The notes under the pieces are model-generated. The model had not been told where the DNA came from and did no database searches. It saw only the letters and a program-made list of their open reading frames with translations. A stretch of 64,000 bases of DNA from Hyaloperonospora brassicae (Eukaryota > Oomycota > Peronosporomycetes > Peronosporales > Peronosporaceae), in NCBI GenBank assembly GCA_947650285.1, contig CANTFL010001373.1, positions 62,001 through 126,000 of the forward strand. Reading direction: 5' to 3'. Positions 25,724-36,431 of the stretch are shown piece by piece. Made by a program: the position numbers and the translations under genes. Each line of letters opens with the position of its first letter. Position 1 is the stretch's first letter.

Positions 25724-27345
25724 ATGTCCTGCACGACTGCGACACGAGAGGAGCACGTGACGGCGTCTCTAGCGACCAGCGCGTCGATCACTGCAGCTGC
25801 TGCTGGTTCAGTAGAAGCTCCAGAAGCTTCCGCTTGCCACGACGCAGCATTTGCGTCTTCTTCGAGCGCTGTACCGATCAAGAAGAAGGTGTTGCACCTC
25901 GTCATTGACTCTGGTGCGATCATTAAAGGCGCAAATGTGACGGAGCTAGCAGAGGTACCGCTTCTTTTGGTCCTTTGACGTATACACGTGGAAGACAATG
26001 TGCTGCTTGGGCTGTACCGAGATGAGCTCATAGCTTTCGTTTCGATGTGTTTGTGCCGTGACAGAACTTTTGGACTGTGCCGGATGTGCTGGATGAAATC
26101 CGAGACAAGAAATCACGCGCCTTGTTGGAACGACTGCCATTCACTTTGCAGACTCGGGAGCCGTCAGCCGATGCGATGAAGGCGGTGATCCACTTCTCCC
26201 GCAAAACTGGCGACTTTTCGTACCTGTCGCTCACGGATCTGCGCGTTATGGCGTTGTCGTATCAACTCGAGGTCGAGGCTAATGGCTCGGATCATTTGCG
26301 TTCGAGTCCCGAGCGCTCACAGACAGTTATGCGCGATGCAAACGGCAAGATCGTTGGTGGTTCGCAGACTGCGATTCCGTGCAAGTATTTTGGCTCGGCC
26401 ATCGGGTGCAAGTTTGGGTCCGCGTGCCGATTCACACATGACGAAGCAGCTGCACGTGACGAGGAGGGTGCGGAGGCACTTTTGGCGAAGAAGATTGATG
26501 TGCCGTGCCGTTTTTACAACACTACGGAAGGATGCAAGTACGGCGACGAGTGTTCGTTTTACCACGATCCAACAGCGCAAACTGAGCAGCCAATCGAAGA
26601 TACAGATTCGACCGAGCTTATTGCTGAGCACGTTGTCGGTGAATCGATCCGCAATGCTGATGTCAAGTCGCGTATTATGGGCAGGTTCGCGGCGTCAAGT
26701 AATGCTGGTGCTGCCGAGGACGACGGCAAGAACTGGATCACTAGTGACAACTATGTCAAGTTCACAGCATCTCCGTTTGGTGATGGCAGAGGTCTCGAGG
26801 AAATCACGTCGCGGCTCTCGGTGGCGTGTATCACCACGGATTTTTCGATGCAGAATGTGATGCTTCAGATGGGGCTTCGGCTGTTATCGGCAGACGGCAT
26901 GATTATCAAGCGCGTAAAGCAGTGGATTTTGCGTTGCATTGCTTGCTTCACGACTTCTACGGAGATGGAGCGTTTGTTCTGCCCCAAGTGTGGCAACAGC
27001 ACAATGGAGCGCGTGTCATACAGTCTGGACCGCGATGGCCACATGACTTTTTACACACGCGCGAACCGCCCAACGAAACTCTCAGGCACCAAGTTCTCGC
27101 TACCCAAGCCCAGGGGTGGACGCAGCGGCGATTTGCTGCTACGTGAAGATCAGCTCTTGGTTGGCATATGGGGTCAACGGCAACGGCAACACAAGAAAGT
27201 GATGCAGAGCGCTTTTGGTGAGAACGTAGCACACGACCTTGGCGTGAAAGCCGAGAAGCAAACTGGTATTACTGTCGGCTATGGGCGCATGAACCCCAAC
27301 GCACAGAAGGGTCGTGAACGTCGTGGTAAGAAGAAGCGCCATTAG
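25724..27345 (+). CDS. NOB1: NOB1 PIN endonuclease with two CCCH zinc fingers
   Basis: NOB1 cleaves 20S pre-rRNA at site D to make 18S rRNA in late 40S assembly. Exons 25724-25954 and 26065-27345 join in phase 0 (GTACCG...CAG, 110 bp), giving 503 residues. The PIN domain is split by the intron: VIDSG with the first catalytic Asp near 62, then VPDVLDEIRD (acidic residue near 88) and SLTDLRVMAL (Asp near 135). The Nob1 zinc ribbon has C368-x2-C371 and C383-x2-C386, and the basic C terminus ends GKKKRH. Unusually, two CCCH fingers (C-x8-C-x5-C-x3-H, 183-202 and 225-244) sit between PIN and ribbon; human and yeast NOB1 lack them as far as I know. Exon 1 starts with about 50 Ala/Ser-rich residues. 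The ATG at 25724 is the first in frame. Confidence 0.95.
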
Positions 27346-27397
27346 GCTGTCGGTTAAGTGATCGTTCGACTATCCATCGGCTCCAGAAGGTGTAGAT

Positions 27398-27669
27398 ATG
27401 ACTGACAACATGGCTGGAGTTTATCAGGTATACTCGTGATTCTTTGTGCTTGACATACGTCGCTTTGTCTACATTAGGGAGGGTACAAGGGTCCTGAGTT
27501 GCACAGTGCGCTTTCTTGCAAAGTCGGCCATCGCACGAGTTTGTGGCCGACATTTTGCTCTTGCCGTGATGATGACCCGAATTTATCGTCACTCGATTGT
27601 GCTGCATCAGGTGCGCGTGACGCCAGCCACGAAAAGCTGGCAGGTGAGGTACGTACCTCGGGAAAATGA
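27398..27669 (+). CDS. Possible two-exon small protein
   Basis: ATG at 27398 opens a 10-codon exon (27398-27427) followed by GTATAC. A 50-bp intron would end at TAG (27475-27477) and join in phase 0 to 27478-27669, giving 73 residues with six Cys-rich or Asp-rich patches and no known domain. It begins 53 bases after the NOB1 stop, so it could equally be NOB1 3' UTR. Overlapping open frames on the minus strand (27269-27985, 27474-27827) look no less protein-like. Support is weak. Confidence 0.22.
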
Positions 27670-28484
27670 TCGGCGTGAGAAGGGTTGATGTATGATATGC
27701 ATGCATCATCGTTCTGCTGCCAGAGAGGCCATTGAGGTAGTAGAAGAGCTGTGGATGACAACCGAACATAGTGCCTTGAACAGAAGGGACGAGGTGCTTG
27801 CTGAGGATGCATGATACACGCGAGCAAGCATCGTCGACAGGAACGCAGGACTGCTGGAAACCCTTGGCCGAAACTCGACTCAATCGGAACGGGATGGAAG
27901 TAGCGCGCATTCGGTGAACAATGCCACGGAAGTGAGACAGCCGAGCGCAGCAGAAGGCTATGGTCGACGTGTAGTCAAGCCGCAAAAGTCAGCACGGATA
28001 GGTGGGATGTTAGAAGCGATATCTGGGAATTGCCGCGGAACGCAGCCGACTTGTGAAGCAAACCACCTTGCGAAAGAGCCGCACGTTTTGGGTCTACATG
28101 GTGTCGAATAACTCGACACTGATGATGTTATAGGGGCACGTCGAGCGTATATTTGACGACATAGCGTTACTCAGTCCCAATCGACAATTTGCGTGTTTGT
28201 GTACGACCTGTAGCAGTCCATTCAATTGTCCCGACGTTCATAACCGTTTACGCAGACAGGAGACTCGGAAACATCAGATCGACGCAGCCGCTGAACTAGA
28301 TGGTCTTCTTGTGCATCACGAATCCCGGTCAGCAGCTGGCGGTCCAAGCTGCAGGACGGTCCATAGCATCTCGTCCAAGCTGATTGTCTGTACGTAAATA
28401 CTGCAAGGTCTTTAAATCGACCATGAGGCTGCAAGTGCCGCACAATCGAGCATCCTTGTCGATTGAACAAAAGGCAAATGCGGG

Positions 28485-30114
28485 TCATTCAAGTTCGATG
28501 ACGTCCGCGTTTCTTGTGCTTGTAGTCGGCAAACCAGCAGCAATACCACTAGACAGCTTTGCCAAAGCAGCACTTCCAACTCGCTCGTTATCACTAGTGT
28601 CACTATCCGACACGGTCAAATCCACGACAGCAGAAGGTCCTGCAACTTGTGCGCCGGAGTCTGTAGTACGAATGCATCCGCTATCTTGAGTCTTCTCACA
28701 TACTCCAAGATGACTTTCTTCTTGTCCGTTGACGCTATCCAACAGCTGTGTCTGCGACGTCGAAACAAGCGCCCGGATGTCACCCACGAGAAAGTGTCCG
28801 TCATCATCTCCGTCAATAGAGAAGACGACTGGAGCAAAGGTCGGAAAATCGATCGTTGGCCGGACCTTGTTTTCACCATCTCCTCTACACTCCTCTCGCC
28901 GCTTCTTGGTATCCAAACCACCAGTATCGCCTCGACGCTGAGCCTTCGTTCCCACAAGCGGATGTTCTGCATCACTACGTGCCGATCCAGTCGCCCTATT
29001 GTCGCCATCGGTCTTCGTACTCATCGAAAAGAAATCTTTCACACTCCGTGCCGCTCGTGCACCCCGGTCCTTCTTCTGTTGCTTTTCTTTGCGCGCAACT
29101 TCCCTTTCCTTTTTCTTCGCCTGCTTTGCCGTGAACTCTGCCGGTTCTTTAATCTTCCGGTAGCTTCCCCCGCACCGTTTTTGGTGATCAGCCCACCAGC
29201 GATCTGTCGGTCCAGGTGCGCGATTCATCGACCTTTTGACAAGGCCAAAGTACGGTGGAGTCCGTCGACACGAGCCCTGCAGCGTCAGAAATTGTCTTTT
29301 TAGAGTGCAGCAACGATATCACTTGTTCAGCGCATGTACACTACTTACATTGCACTGCCACACGTGTTGGCGGTACGAGTCCACTTCGTCGTGAAAAGTG
29401 TGGAATACCGTAATCTTCGTCCGCGCTGCTTCGTTGATCCGGTTCATGTGTCCCTGAAAGAGCGGGCCGTGGTCATCATGATCCCGCACGGGAGTCGCCA
29501 CGAAGACGTACGCGTGGATCATTTCATGCTAAATCGTAGCACACTGGACCACGTGACTACTAGAATTTGTCATGTAAAAACGACAAAGAGCTGCCAACCC
29601 ACCAGCAAAGTGTTGACCAGGTCACTTCGAGGTCGTAACTTTAACAGCGGTTCGCTACGAGAAAACAGCACAAACACAGCAACAAATAGGAGAAACAACG
29701 AGCTAGATAAATACGGCATTGACGCACTGTACATGTGACTGCCACAGGTTTTCGCACCTCAATCGAATGGAGCAAAAGCCACTGCGAGGCTGAAAGGTAC
29801 ACAGTCCCGCACTATTGAATTAATCATAGGGTTGTTGTATAAAGCAGGTTGATCGTGGGATCATTCAACCAAAGGAAACAAACAAACAAAGCGACCATCG
29901 ACACACACACAGAGATGGGACGCACCAGAGCGTCATGCGCTTACTCCACTTCACTTCACAGCCTGACAGTCGACCCTCGAAGAAAAGGCGATTGTACTCC
30001 TATTGTTTAAAACATGAGTGACACATTAGTGCTTGTTTTATAGATGTATACCGTGCAAGGGTTTGCAAAAGCCACACGGAACCAGGAAGAGCGAATGCAG
30101 GTCCGGGGTCGGAT
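28485..30114 (-). CDS. SPRTN: SPRTN/Wss1-type DNA-protein crosslink protease
   Basis: A SprT-family metalloprotease that degrades proteins crosslinked to DNA, in the nucleus. Six exons are traceable on the minus strand: 30114-30083, 29999-29926, 29811-29758, 29654-29603, 29528-29349 and 29276-28485. All junctions are GT-AG and keep frame. They give about 394 codons; the first exon with the start codon, upstream of 30115, was not found. The chain reads DPTPDLHSLF, EVKWSKRMTLC, SIRLSEPLLKLRPRSDLVNT, the zinc-binding HEMIH (exon 5 starts on its first His), FHTFHDEVDSYR and CRRTPPYFGLVKR, all close to human SPRTN. The C-terminal half is charged and low in complexity, with a degenerate PIP box (ARSVKDFF) and SUMO-interaction-like VVDLTVSDSD and DVIELE. 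No UBZ finger is seen. Confidence 0.9.
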
Positions 30115-30820
30115 CTAGCGTGCATTGATACAAAAATGAGCTTTATCGACATGTCGCCTTGAGACAAAACGAGCATTTTGGACGGCAACAAGATCGATAG
30201 TCGACACATTACGGACCCAGGTACTCGTTCTCGGACGCTAGTAACTCGCATTTATGTGTATACATGTGCGGACGATGCATCGCTGCGTTTTATTGACAGG
30301 ATGATAGAGTGAATTTATTCGTTTCGATAGGACGACATGCGTGCATAAAAACAGCTCGGTTTTCAAACGCCCTATCCTCCACCTCTTTTTTAGACAAATA
30401 GAATTGACATTGCGATCACGTCGCAAACTGCTTTTGACACAGACCTGCACGGTTCAGCGCGTCCTATTTATAAAGCCACGTGCGTAATGCTTTCATTTGA
30501 TAACATGTAAATGCGACAATTATAAAAGCTCAGCACTCTGCTTTTGACCTGAAAATAGTGCGAGCGACCATAAACTGGGCATGGATATTGTGTTCGGGTG
30601 ATGAACTCGCTGGATAAAGCAAAAAAGGCCACGGATAACATAATTAACGTAATTGATTTTACGAAATTTGTATCGAAATTCACGTTACGCGGACGCCGAC
30701 AAGAAAAACATCGCCACATGACGCTCTGTGATAGCTAACTTGCTTCGATGCGGGTCTAATAGGCAAAAATAAACGAAAATATAAATAGCATGTATCTTCG
30801 AATTCGGTAAATTGCAATGC
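30115..30820. other. Unresolved 5' part of SPRTN gene and promoter
   Basis: The frame of the first traced SPRTN exon is closed by a stop about 40 bases upstream of its acceptor, so a further exon with the start codon must lie here. Candidate short frames on the minus strand exist but none is convincing. Nothing else is seen. Confidence 0.4.
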
Positions 30821-31300
30821 ATGTCTGTGTGTCGAAATCTCGCTCTCATGCTACTCGCATCTACTCCTGTTGTACTTTACGCAGGTGCAGCGCGTTCTTG
30901 TCGACAAATACGGGCAAATAAAGATAATTTGCTGCTTACCATGGTGCCGCGTGTTGACGCGTGTGTACAGCCTGTGCAATTTCTTTCGATTACTTATTCT
31001 GGTCTATTCCTCAATATCGTGATCATTTCGAAGCTCTTGTCCGCGTTTACGCGTCTTTTCCTTCTTATTATTCGTCGCCGATGCATGTACATACTCTTTG
31101 TGACACCGTGCAATTTTTTTCAATCTGTAAAGTCATCCAAGCGTTTTACACGTCATTCTATTCGGAATACGTTATGTAGACTAGGCGGACGGACGTTGAA
31201 GAGGCTGTGTTCCGAAAGTCGAAAAGCCAAAGACGTTGGCTTGATGGGAATATCCATACTTGTGGGTCGATCTTTAATGACGCGAACATTGATTATATAG
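30821..31300 (+). CDS. Doubtful ORF with secretion-signal-like start
   Basis: An ATG-started frame of 159 residues begins with about 22 residues that look like a signal peptide (basic start, hydrophobic core, Ala-Gly-Ala end). Arg-Gln-Ile-Arg follows at residues 28-31, reminiscent of degenerate RXLR host-translocation motifs of oomycete effectors. No acidic EER follows. The rest is hydrophobic and basic and does not resemble a WY-fold effector. A second frame from 30961 to 31179 looks more like a soluble protein, which hints at a frameshift. It is either a decayed effector-like gene or chance. Confidence 0.2.
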   Translation: MSVCRNLALMLLASTPVVLYAGAARSCRQIRANKDNLLLTMVPRVDACVQPVQFLSITYSGLFLNIVIISKLLSAFTRLFLLIIRRRCMYILFVTPCNFFQSVKSSKRFTRHSIRNTLCRLGGRTLKRLCSESRKAKDVGLMGISILVGRSLMTRTLII

Positions 31301-31855
31301 TAAGGGGTAAGTCATGATGACGGATGAGCTTCGATTGTCCCTTTCTTCATGTTGTCATATAAGAATGCGTAACGGCTAAATGCAGATCACTAGCTGACTG
31401 TGACGAGGCACCGATGCTTGCACTGACACAGCAAAAGCTACCTTTACTGACCACAATGTAGGCAGATGCATCGACAAACTACGTGCACGGAGCGTGTAGA
31501 TGATGCAAGTCAACTGAACGAAACCGTCTAGCAGATGGAAAAATTGATCTGAATGTTATTGATGGACAAAGTTATTAAATATACCTCTTTTGCCTTACTT
31601 CACTTATAATAGATTACTACCATCGTCATATATATACATGCTCGACGCCCATTGCGCGCTTCGAGCGGCAATAAGTGGCTACTATTATGGCAGACCTCAA
31701 AATTTTGTAAATTCATGCAAATTATTCACATTTAGCAATTTGTGAACGCCTCCGCCAGTAATTTGTGGATCGGCCCATACAACGCCTCTGTCTGCAGAAC
31801 CTTCATTGTTACGGCTGGATGTACTGTGCCAGCTTATCAGGCCCAGACCTGCTTC
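31301..31855. other. No gene seen
   Basis: No supported frame or repeat. Possibly the flank of the transposase relic that follows. Confidence 0.4.
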
Positions 31856-34016
31856 AGAATGGCGCGCTGCTTCGCCTAAAAGATTTCTTCCAGCGACAGG
31901 TGCATGATGGCGGTATGTAACTCGTCCAGCTCCCACTCCAGGATCGAGAAATCACTTTCGACCGACGTCGTGTTCGGGAAGATGGTCGCAAGGCCACCAA
32001 AGATTGCGCGAAGTCGCTTGAATTAGGGGCACAGTCCCAGGCGTCATTGAACAGCGTTTTGGCGTTGGGATTGTCGATCGAGCTCCGCATGGCGTCGTCG
32101 TCGCAACAAATCTTGATCAGTTCTCGATGATTCGTCTCAATCTTCTCAACTTGCTCAGGCGTCCAGAACTTTTCGAGGCATTCGCAGTACGCGTTAGCAC
32201 GTCCTGAATGAACTTGGAGTGACGCAGTCTTACCAGCTGCTGAGGTATGACAGGCGGGGCGTCGTGGTCTAGCGGCAGGTTGATCTGGTCACGCTCGGCT
32301 ATAAAGCCCTTGAGGTCATCGACAAGCGTGATGGCGTACATCGCAAAATTGTTGATAACCAAATTCCGGTCGTTATCCTCACGACGTTCACAGTACTTGC
32401 CAGCAGCCGACCCTTGGTCGCGGATGTGACTTTCGATCCCGCGACGTCGATTCACATCGACCCGACCGGTACGTACTCGGCCTCGTCAACGATGTCTCTC
32501 TCGTCCGGATCGACGGTCTCGATGCAGAACATGGTGGTGATCGTGCCGATCAACGCTTGATGAATTGCTGCTGCTGCGCGACCATCAGCGACCGGCTATG
32601 CAGCTTGTCAAAAGTGATGTTTATCTCCTCGATAGCGGGGGTCACCGCATACGTGATGCCCCACCACTCGGCCAAAGGCAGGTTCTCCGCGTTCTTCTCC
32701 TTGATGTGCGTGATTACCGACCAGTGATACTACTTGTAGAAGTTGAGGACGCGATATCAAAGCACCCAGCAGTTTGTCTTCTGTGGACACTTGACGCCCA
32801 TCTTGACGATCAAGTTGTTCTGTGACCGCAGATGGACGGGCAATGAGTATGCCTCCTTGATATAGGCGCCACCGTTAATTATTTCAGCCGCCGACCTGAC
32901 GGTGATGTCTATTTAATGCGTCGCGCACCATACACGCAGCACATTATACTCGACGCAACGCGCGATGCGAGTGACGAGACCAGCGTGGCACCCAGTCATC
33001 GTGTTCTCTCCGTCCGACGACGCGTTGAACAGCTTGACGCATCAGTCTGGGTATAGCGCGTCAAAAAACTCGACGACCATGTTGTAAATGATCTCCGCCA
33101 TGTGACAGTCAAACATCGGGAGGCCGACCAGGTGGATGATGCAGAGCAGACCCTTGTAGCAGATCCGCACGCGAAAATCGAATAACGACTGATCGCGGTG
33201 AGTGCTTGCGTCGAACGCGAGCGAGAAGACCTGCACGGACACGTCGCCAATCATGTCCGATATATCCTACAGAGAGGGTCCAACCAGGACGCGGATTCAC
33301 TGGCCAACGATCATGTTGTTCATGCCGGTCGTTTTGATTGTCTTGATTTGTACCCTGGCGTGATGGATGGCGGCCGCTGTTTGACTGAACGATATGCCGA
33401 TCGATACGTGGTCCATCCCAAGCTCGAACCGCATGATGTTCTTGATGATGACCTGGTACCAATCAGTATCGTTCTCATTCTTGACGAACAGCTTCAAGGC
33501 GTTTGTCTTCTCGTTGGAATGCTTGGCGGCCTTTTTGGTGATCGCGATGGCCACGTCGTCGTCACTATCTTTGTCCTTGTCGGCGTTGGCAAGGACCTCT
33601 TCTTCGCTAAAGACCAGATAGGAAATGATTGTGTCGACGACGCGGGCGCTGTAATCATAGGTCAGCGTGTCGTTCTTCAGCGTCATGTGGTGATGTAGCG
33701 TATCGGCCGGCTTGATGTTTCTCGTAAAGTATTGTTTCTCGTCGGCGGTGAACATCTCCTAGTAGAGCACCCATGACTCAGGATGCTGTGATGCCAGATA
33801 GCCCCGGTATTTGTGAGGGAAGAACGGCGCGGTAAACATCTTGATGTTGCCTGTCCGTTTGTGCTTGCGGCCGTTCTGGGCGATCGCGATCACGTCGCGG
33901 TCCTCGTGCACGCAGAACAGAAACCATTAGGTTGCGCTGCCGTCAGCATCCTCAGTCGTGACCTCAACTCCAAGCTGCAAGGCTTGGCCAGGCTGAAACG
34001 GCGTGGACGTTCCCAT
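31856..34016 (-). pseudogene. hAT-like transposase pseudogene
   Basis: Minus-strand frames from the ATG at 34016 to about 31856 join into one long degenerate protein broken by stops and frameshifts. The intact pieces include 33755-33297, 33254-33042, 32455-32117 and 32090-31854. Text such as MFDCHMAEIIYNMVVEFFDALYPD, WCATH, SIDNPNAKTLFNDAWDCAPNSSDF and a final SDFSILEWELDEL-like segment fits, in my memory, the RNase H-like transposases of hAT type that are common in oomycete genomes, where the C-terminal dimerisation region ends the protein. At least three in-frame stops (for example shortly after residue 40 and before the second Met block) show that it is dead. Terminal inverted repeats and an 8-bp target duplication were not found. 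Confidence 0.65.
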
Positions 34017-35488
34017 CGTTCACTATTTGGCGGATGTGGACCGTCTAACAAGAGCCGCAGGTCGTCGAGGAGAGCTTGTCGCGCAGAGGAACTTTTTCGG
34101 CCGGATTCCTTTTTTTGTAGATTGTCCGAGACTTAAATAGTGGACATCGATCGCTATTTTAGCGAGTCTACAAAAACATGAGGCCTGGATAATGGCATAT
34201 ATCAACCAATGGGAAGGAGTGCCGAATAATGCCTTCGACGGCAACAACATTTACTCAGCAAAAATAATATTAGAAAATACGAATAATGTAGATAATACTC
34301 GCACTGACCCCTTTTAGGTGTCAATGACAAATAGCGGGTTCAATACGTCACAGAGGTCGTCATGTCGTCGACGACAAGATAGCGATTTGTCTTTCTCCGA
34401 CTTAAAACCAATTGCGGAACTGCAGGCATATCACATATTGTTTAGAAGTATTCGGGGTCATAAGACGCTTACGTTACCACTTCTAGAAACTTAACGTGCT
34501 TATTTTTCGCCTTTTGATAAAGAAACCGACCTCGCCTGTTTGACCTACGCAGAAGAAGGAACACAATTTGATTCGTAACTTGATGCTCACCTCATCGCCC
34601 GTGTCTTCAGTCCCAACAAGTGTCATGTACCTTGCTGAGGCCTCCTTCAATCGTAAGAGCTACAAAGCGTACATCAAGGCGTGTACTTTTGGGCACTAGT
34701 TGCATCTTGAGTGTTAGAATGTTAGTCAATTAAACTAGGATGAGGATCTCCACGAGCTTGTAGACTACTAGAGTCGTACGACCTGTTCTTAGCGACTTTA
34801 ACGCCCTGAGCTTGTACTTGTTTAATCCTTTACAACGATGACTGCGAGTCCATGAATCTTCCTCTGGCTAAGAAGCTAAGATAGCTTTACTACATCTATT
34901 GAAGCCGTGTCTCTCGTAGCAGCATTTGTTTGCTACAATGTGTAACTGAACTCGGTCAATCGTGTCAACTATTGGCACAGGGCAGTTGTGGCTTAGAAGA
35001 CGTCGATACGACTGTAAGTACTGACCATATATATCACATAAACGCGCCACTGATGCGACTGGATGTCAAATAGGAGGAGGCTTTACTTTGGTTGACAAGA
35101 TATACGACTCATGCACCTCACTTGTACGTACGTCCTGACCACTTCGATAGCGAACGTATTCGTTGCTCGCACCTGTAAATGTACGTAGCGTGCGACACTA
35201 GAAACCCGAATAGAAATAACATGGATAACATCGGCGTGGCTGGCTCAGCGTCCATTACATACTGGCCAGAACTCAGCTGGCGCTACACAACGCTGTTGAA
35301 TGTCCGAGACTTCAATTAATTTGCCCACTTGCGCGAAAGGGCGGCCTTTACAAACGCCACGCACCAGGAATTGTTTCCTCGAGCGTGTACAGTACACCGT
35401 GAAGCAAACATGTTGTTTGTCATCCCCAGCCGGTCGTATCCTATTCGCGCCCAATACCAGCATGCGACTCACGACCGACACTTCGACT
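34017..35488. other. No gene seen
   Basis: Short frames only. The first part may be the 5' flank of the transposase relic. Nothing recognisable on either strand. Confidence 0.5.
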
Positions 35489-35968
35489 CTAAAAGATCCA
35501 CAAAAAGCGTTTCCGCGGAAGCTGCTCCTTTAAAGCGAGTTTTCGTTCCTCTAGAGCCGCGATCTCTTCGTCCACTGCATCAACGTCACGTCCTGCAAAC
35601 TTGGACTCTTCCAACGCTGCCTGTTGGCTTCGGATCTCTTCGATCTCTAGACGAAGCTCGTTGACAGAGTCAGTCGGCTGTTTGTTGTTCTTTTTCTGGG
35701 CTGCAGCAGCGCTGCCCCACGTCACTCGAGGTGCTGGCGGCCACGCCTCCTGTGCCATGGGCACCGACTGCTTCGTCTTGATACCCACATCGTCTCCTTC
35801 CTCGGCAAAAGTCACTGCAACCACACGGTCGGACAGCGGTCGCGTCGACTGTTCGAGCGCCAGCGCTTCAATGGTCTCCTGCGTAGCTGAGCCAGCGACT
35901 TTGAAACGCACTGTCTGACCCGAGTGTAGCTGCGCCACCACAGTCACCGCTACAATACCAGTTGACAT
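35489..35968 (-). CDS. Uncharacterised coiled-coil protein
   Basis: A 159-residue frame starting at the ATG at 35968; an upstream extension to 36004 has no ATG. The first half is a mixed, beta-rich-looking segment with no motif I can name. A short linker with KKNNK follows, then about 45 residues of charged heptad-like sequence (EIEEIRSQQAALEESKF and EEIAALEERKLALKEQL) that should form a coiled coil. No signal peptide or membrane segment. It lies 91 bases downstream of the mitochondrial-type gene on the same strand, so the two are transcribed in tandem. Codon use looks like the other real genes here. Function unknown. Confidence 0.6.
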   Translation of the reverse strand: MSTGIVAVTVVAQLHSGQTVRFKVAGSATQETIEALALEQSTRPLSDRVVAVTFAEEGDDVGIKTKQSVPMAQEAWPPAPRVTWGSAAAAQKKNNKQPTDSVNELRLEIEEIRSQQAALEESKFAGRDVDAVDEEIAALEERKLALKEQLPRKRFLWIF

Positions 35969-36059
35969 GGTAAATAACTTACACGCCACTACACACACAA
36001 ACATACATACCAGCGTACGTCTACTCTACAATATCAATTGCAATACACGTCAGTAGTTC

Positions 36060-36431
36060 TCACGTACTCTCGTGGATCAGGTCGTCGATGGACCCTATGG
36101 GTCCAATGTCCTCACGACTCGCTAGTTCCAATAGCGACTCATTCAGCGGTACGTGGCCATCGATAGCTTTGATCAGGTGTGGATATCGGTCGTTGAAGTG
36201 GCTGTAGAACTCGTCGTCCGTCTGTAGGTTGTAGACAAACACAGCGCCAATAGCTCCTGGGACGCCCAACATAAGACCGGTCGTGTACCAGAAATACCGA
36301 GCAAAAGGAGGGCCCGTCAATGGAGCATTGGCAGAAGGTACGTTCGGCTTTGCAGACGAGAAGAGACGAGACGACGGGCGCTGTAGCACGCGCGTGAGAG
36401 CGTTAGAGCGCAGGAACGATCGCCTTATCAT
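36060..36431 (-). CDS. Small mitochondrial membrane protein, unknown function
   Basis: A 123-residue protein from the ATG at 36431; the frame is open further upstream but without a better start. Residues 1-30 are rich in Arg, Ser, Leu and Phe and lack acids (MIRRSFLRSNALTRVLQRPS), as in a mitochondrial presequence. One membrane segment follows at about 47-65 (YFWYTTGLMLGVPGAIGAVFVY). The C-terminal part is acidic and His/Tyr-containing (HFNDRYPHLIKAIDGHVPLNE). This layout suggests an inner-membrane protein with one span, such as an accessory respiratory subunit or assembly factor. I cannot assign a family. Confidence 0.65.
   Translation of the reverse strand: MIRRSFLRSNALTRVLQRPSSRLFSSAKPNVPSANAPLTGPPFARYFWYTTGLMLGVPGAIGAVFVYNLQTDDEFYSHFNDRYPHLIKAIDGHVPLNESLLELASREDIGPIGSIDDLIHEST

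Noticed and set aside
27269..27985. 238-codon minus-strand frame downstream of NOB1
   Set aside because: It overlaps the NOB1 coding end, is rich in His/Ser/Cys, and shows no domain or conserved start. Its length is not enough evidence.
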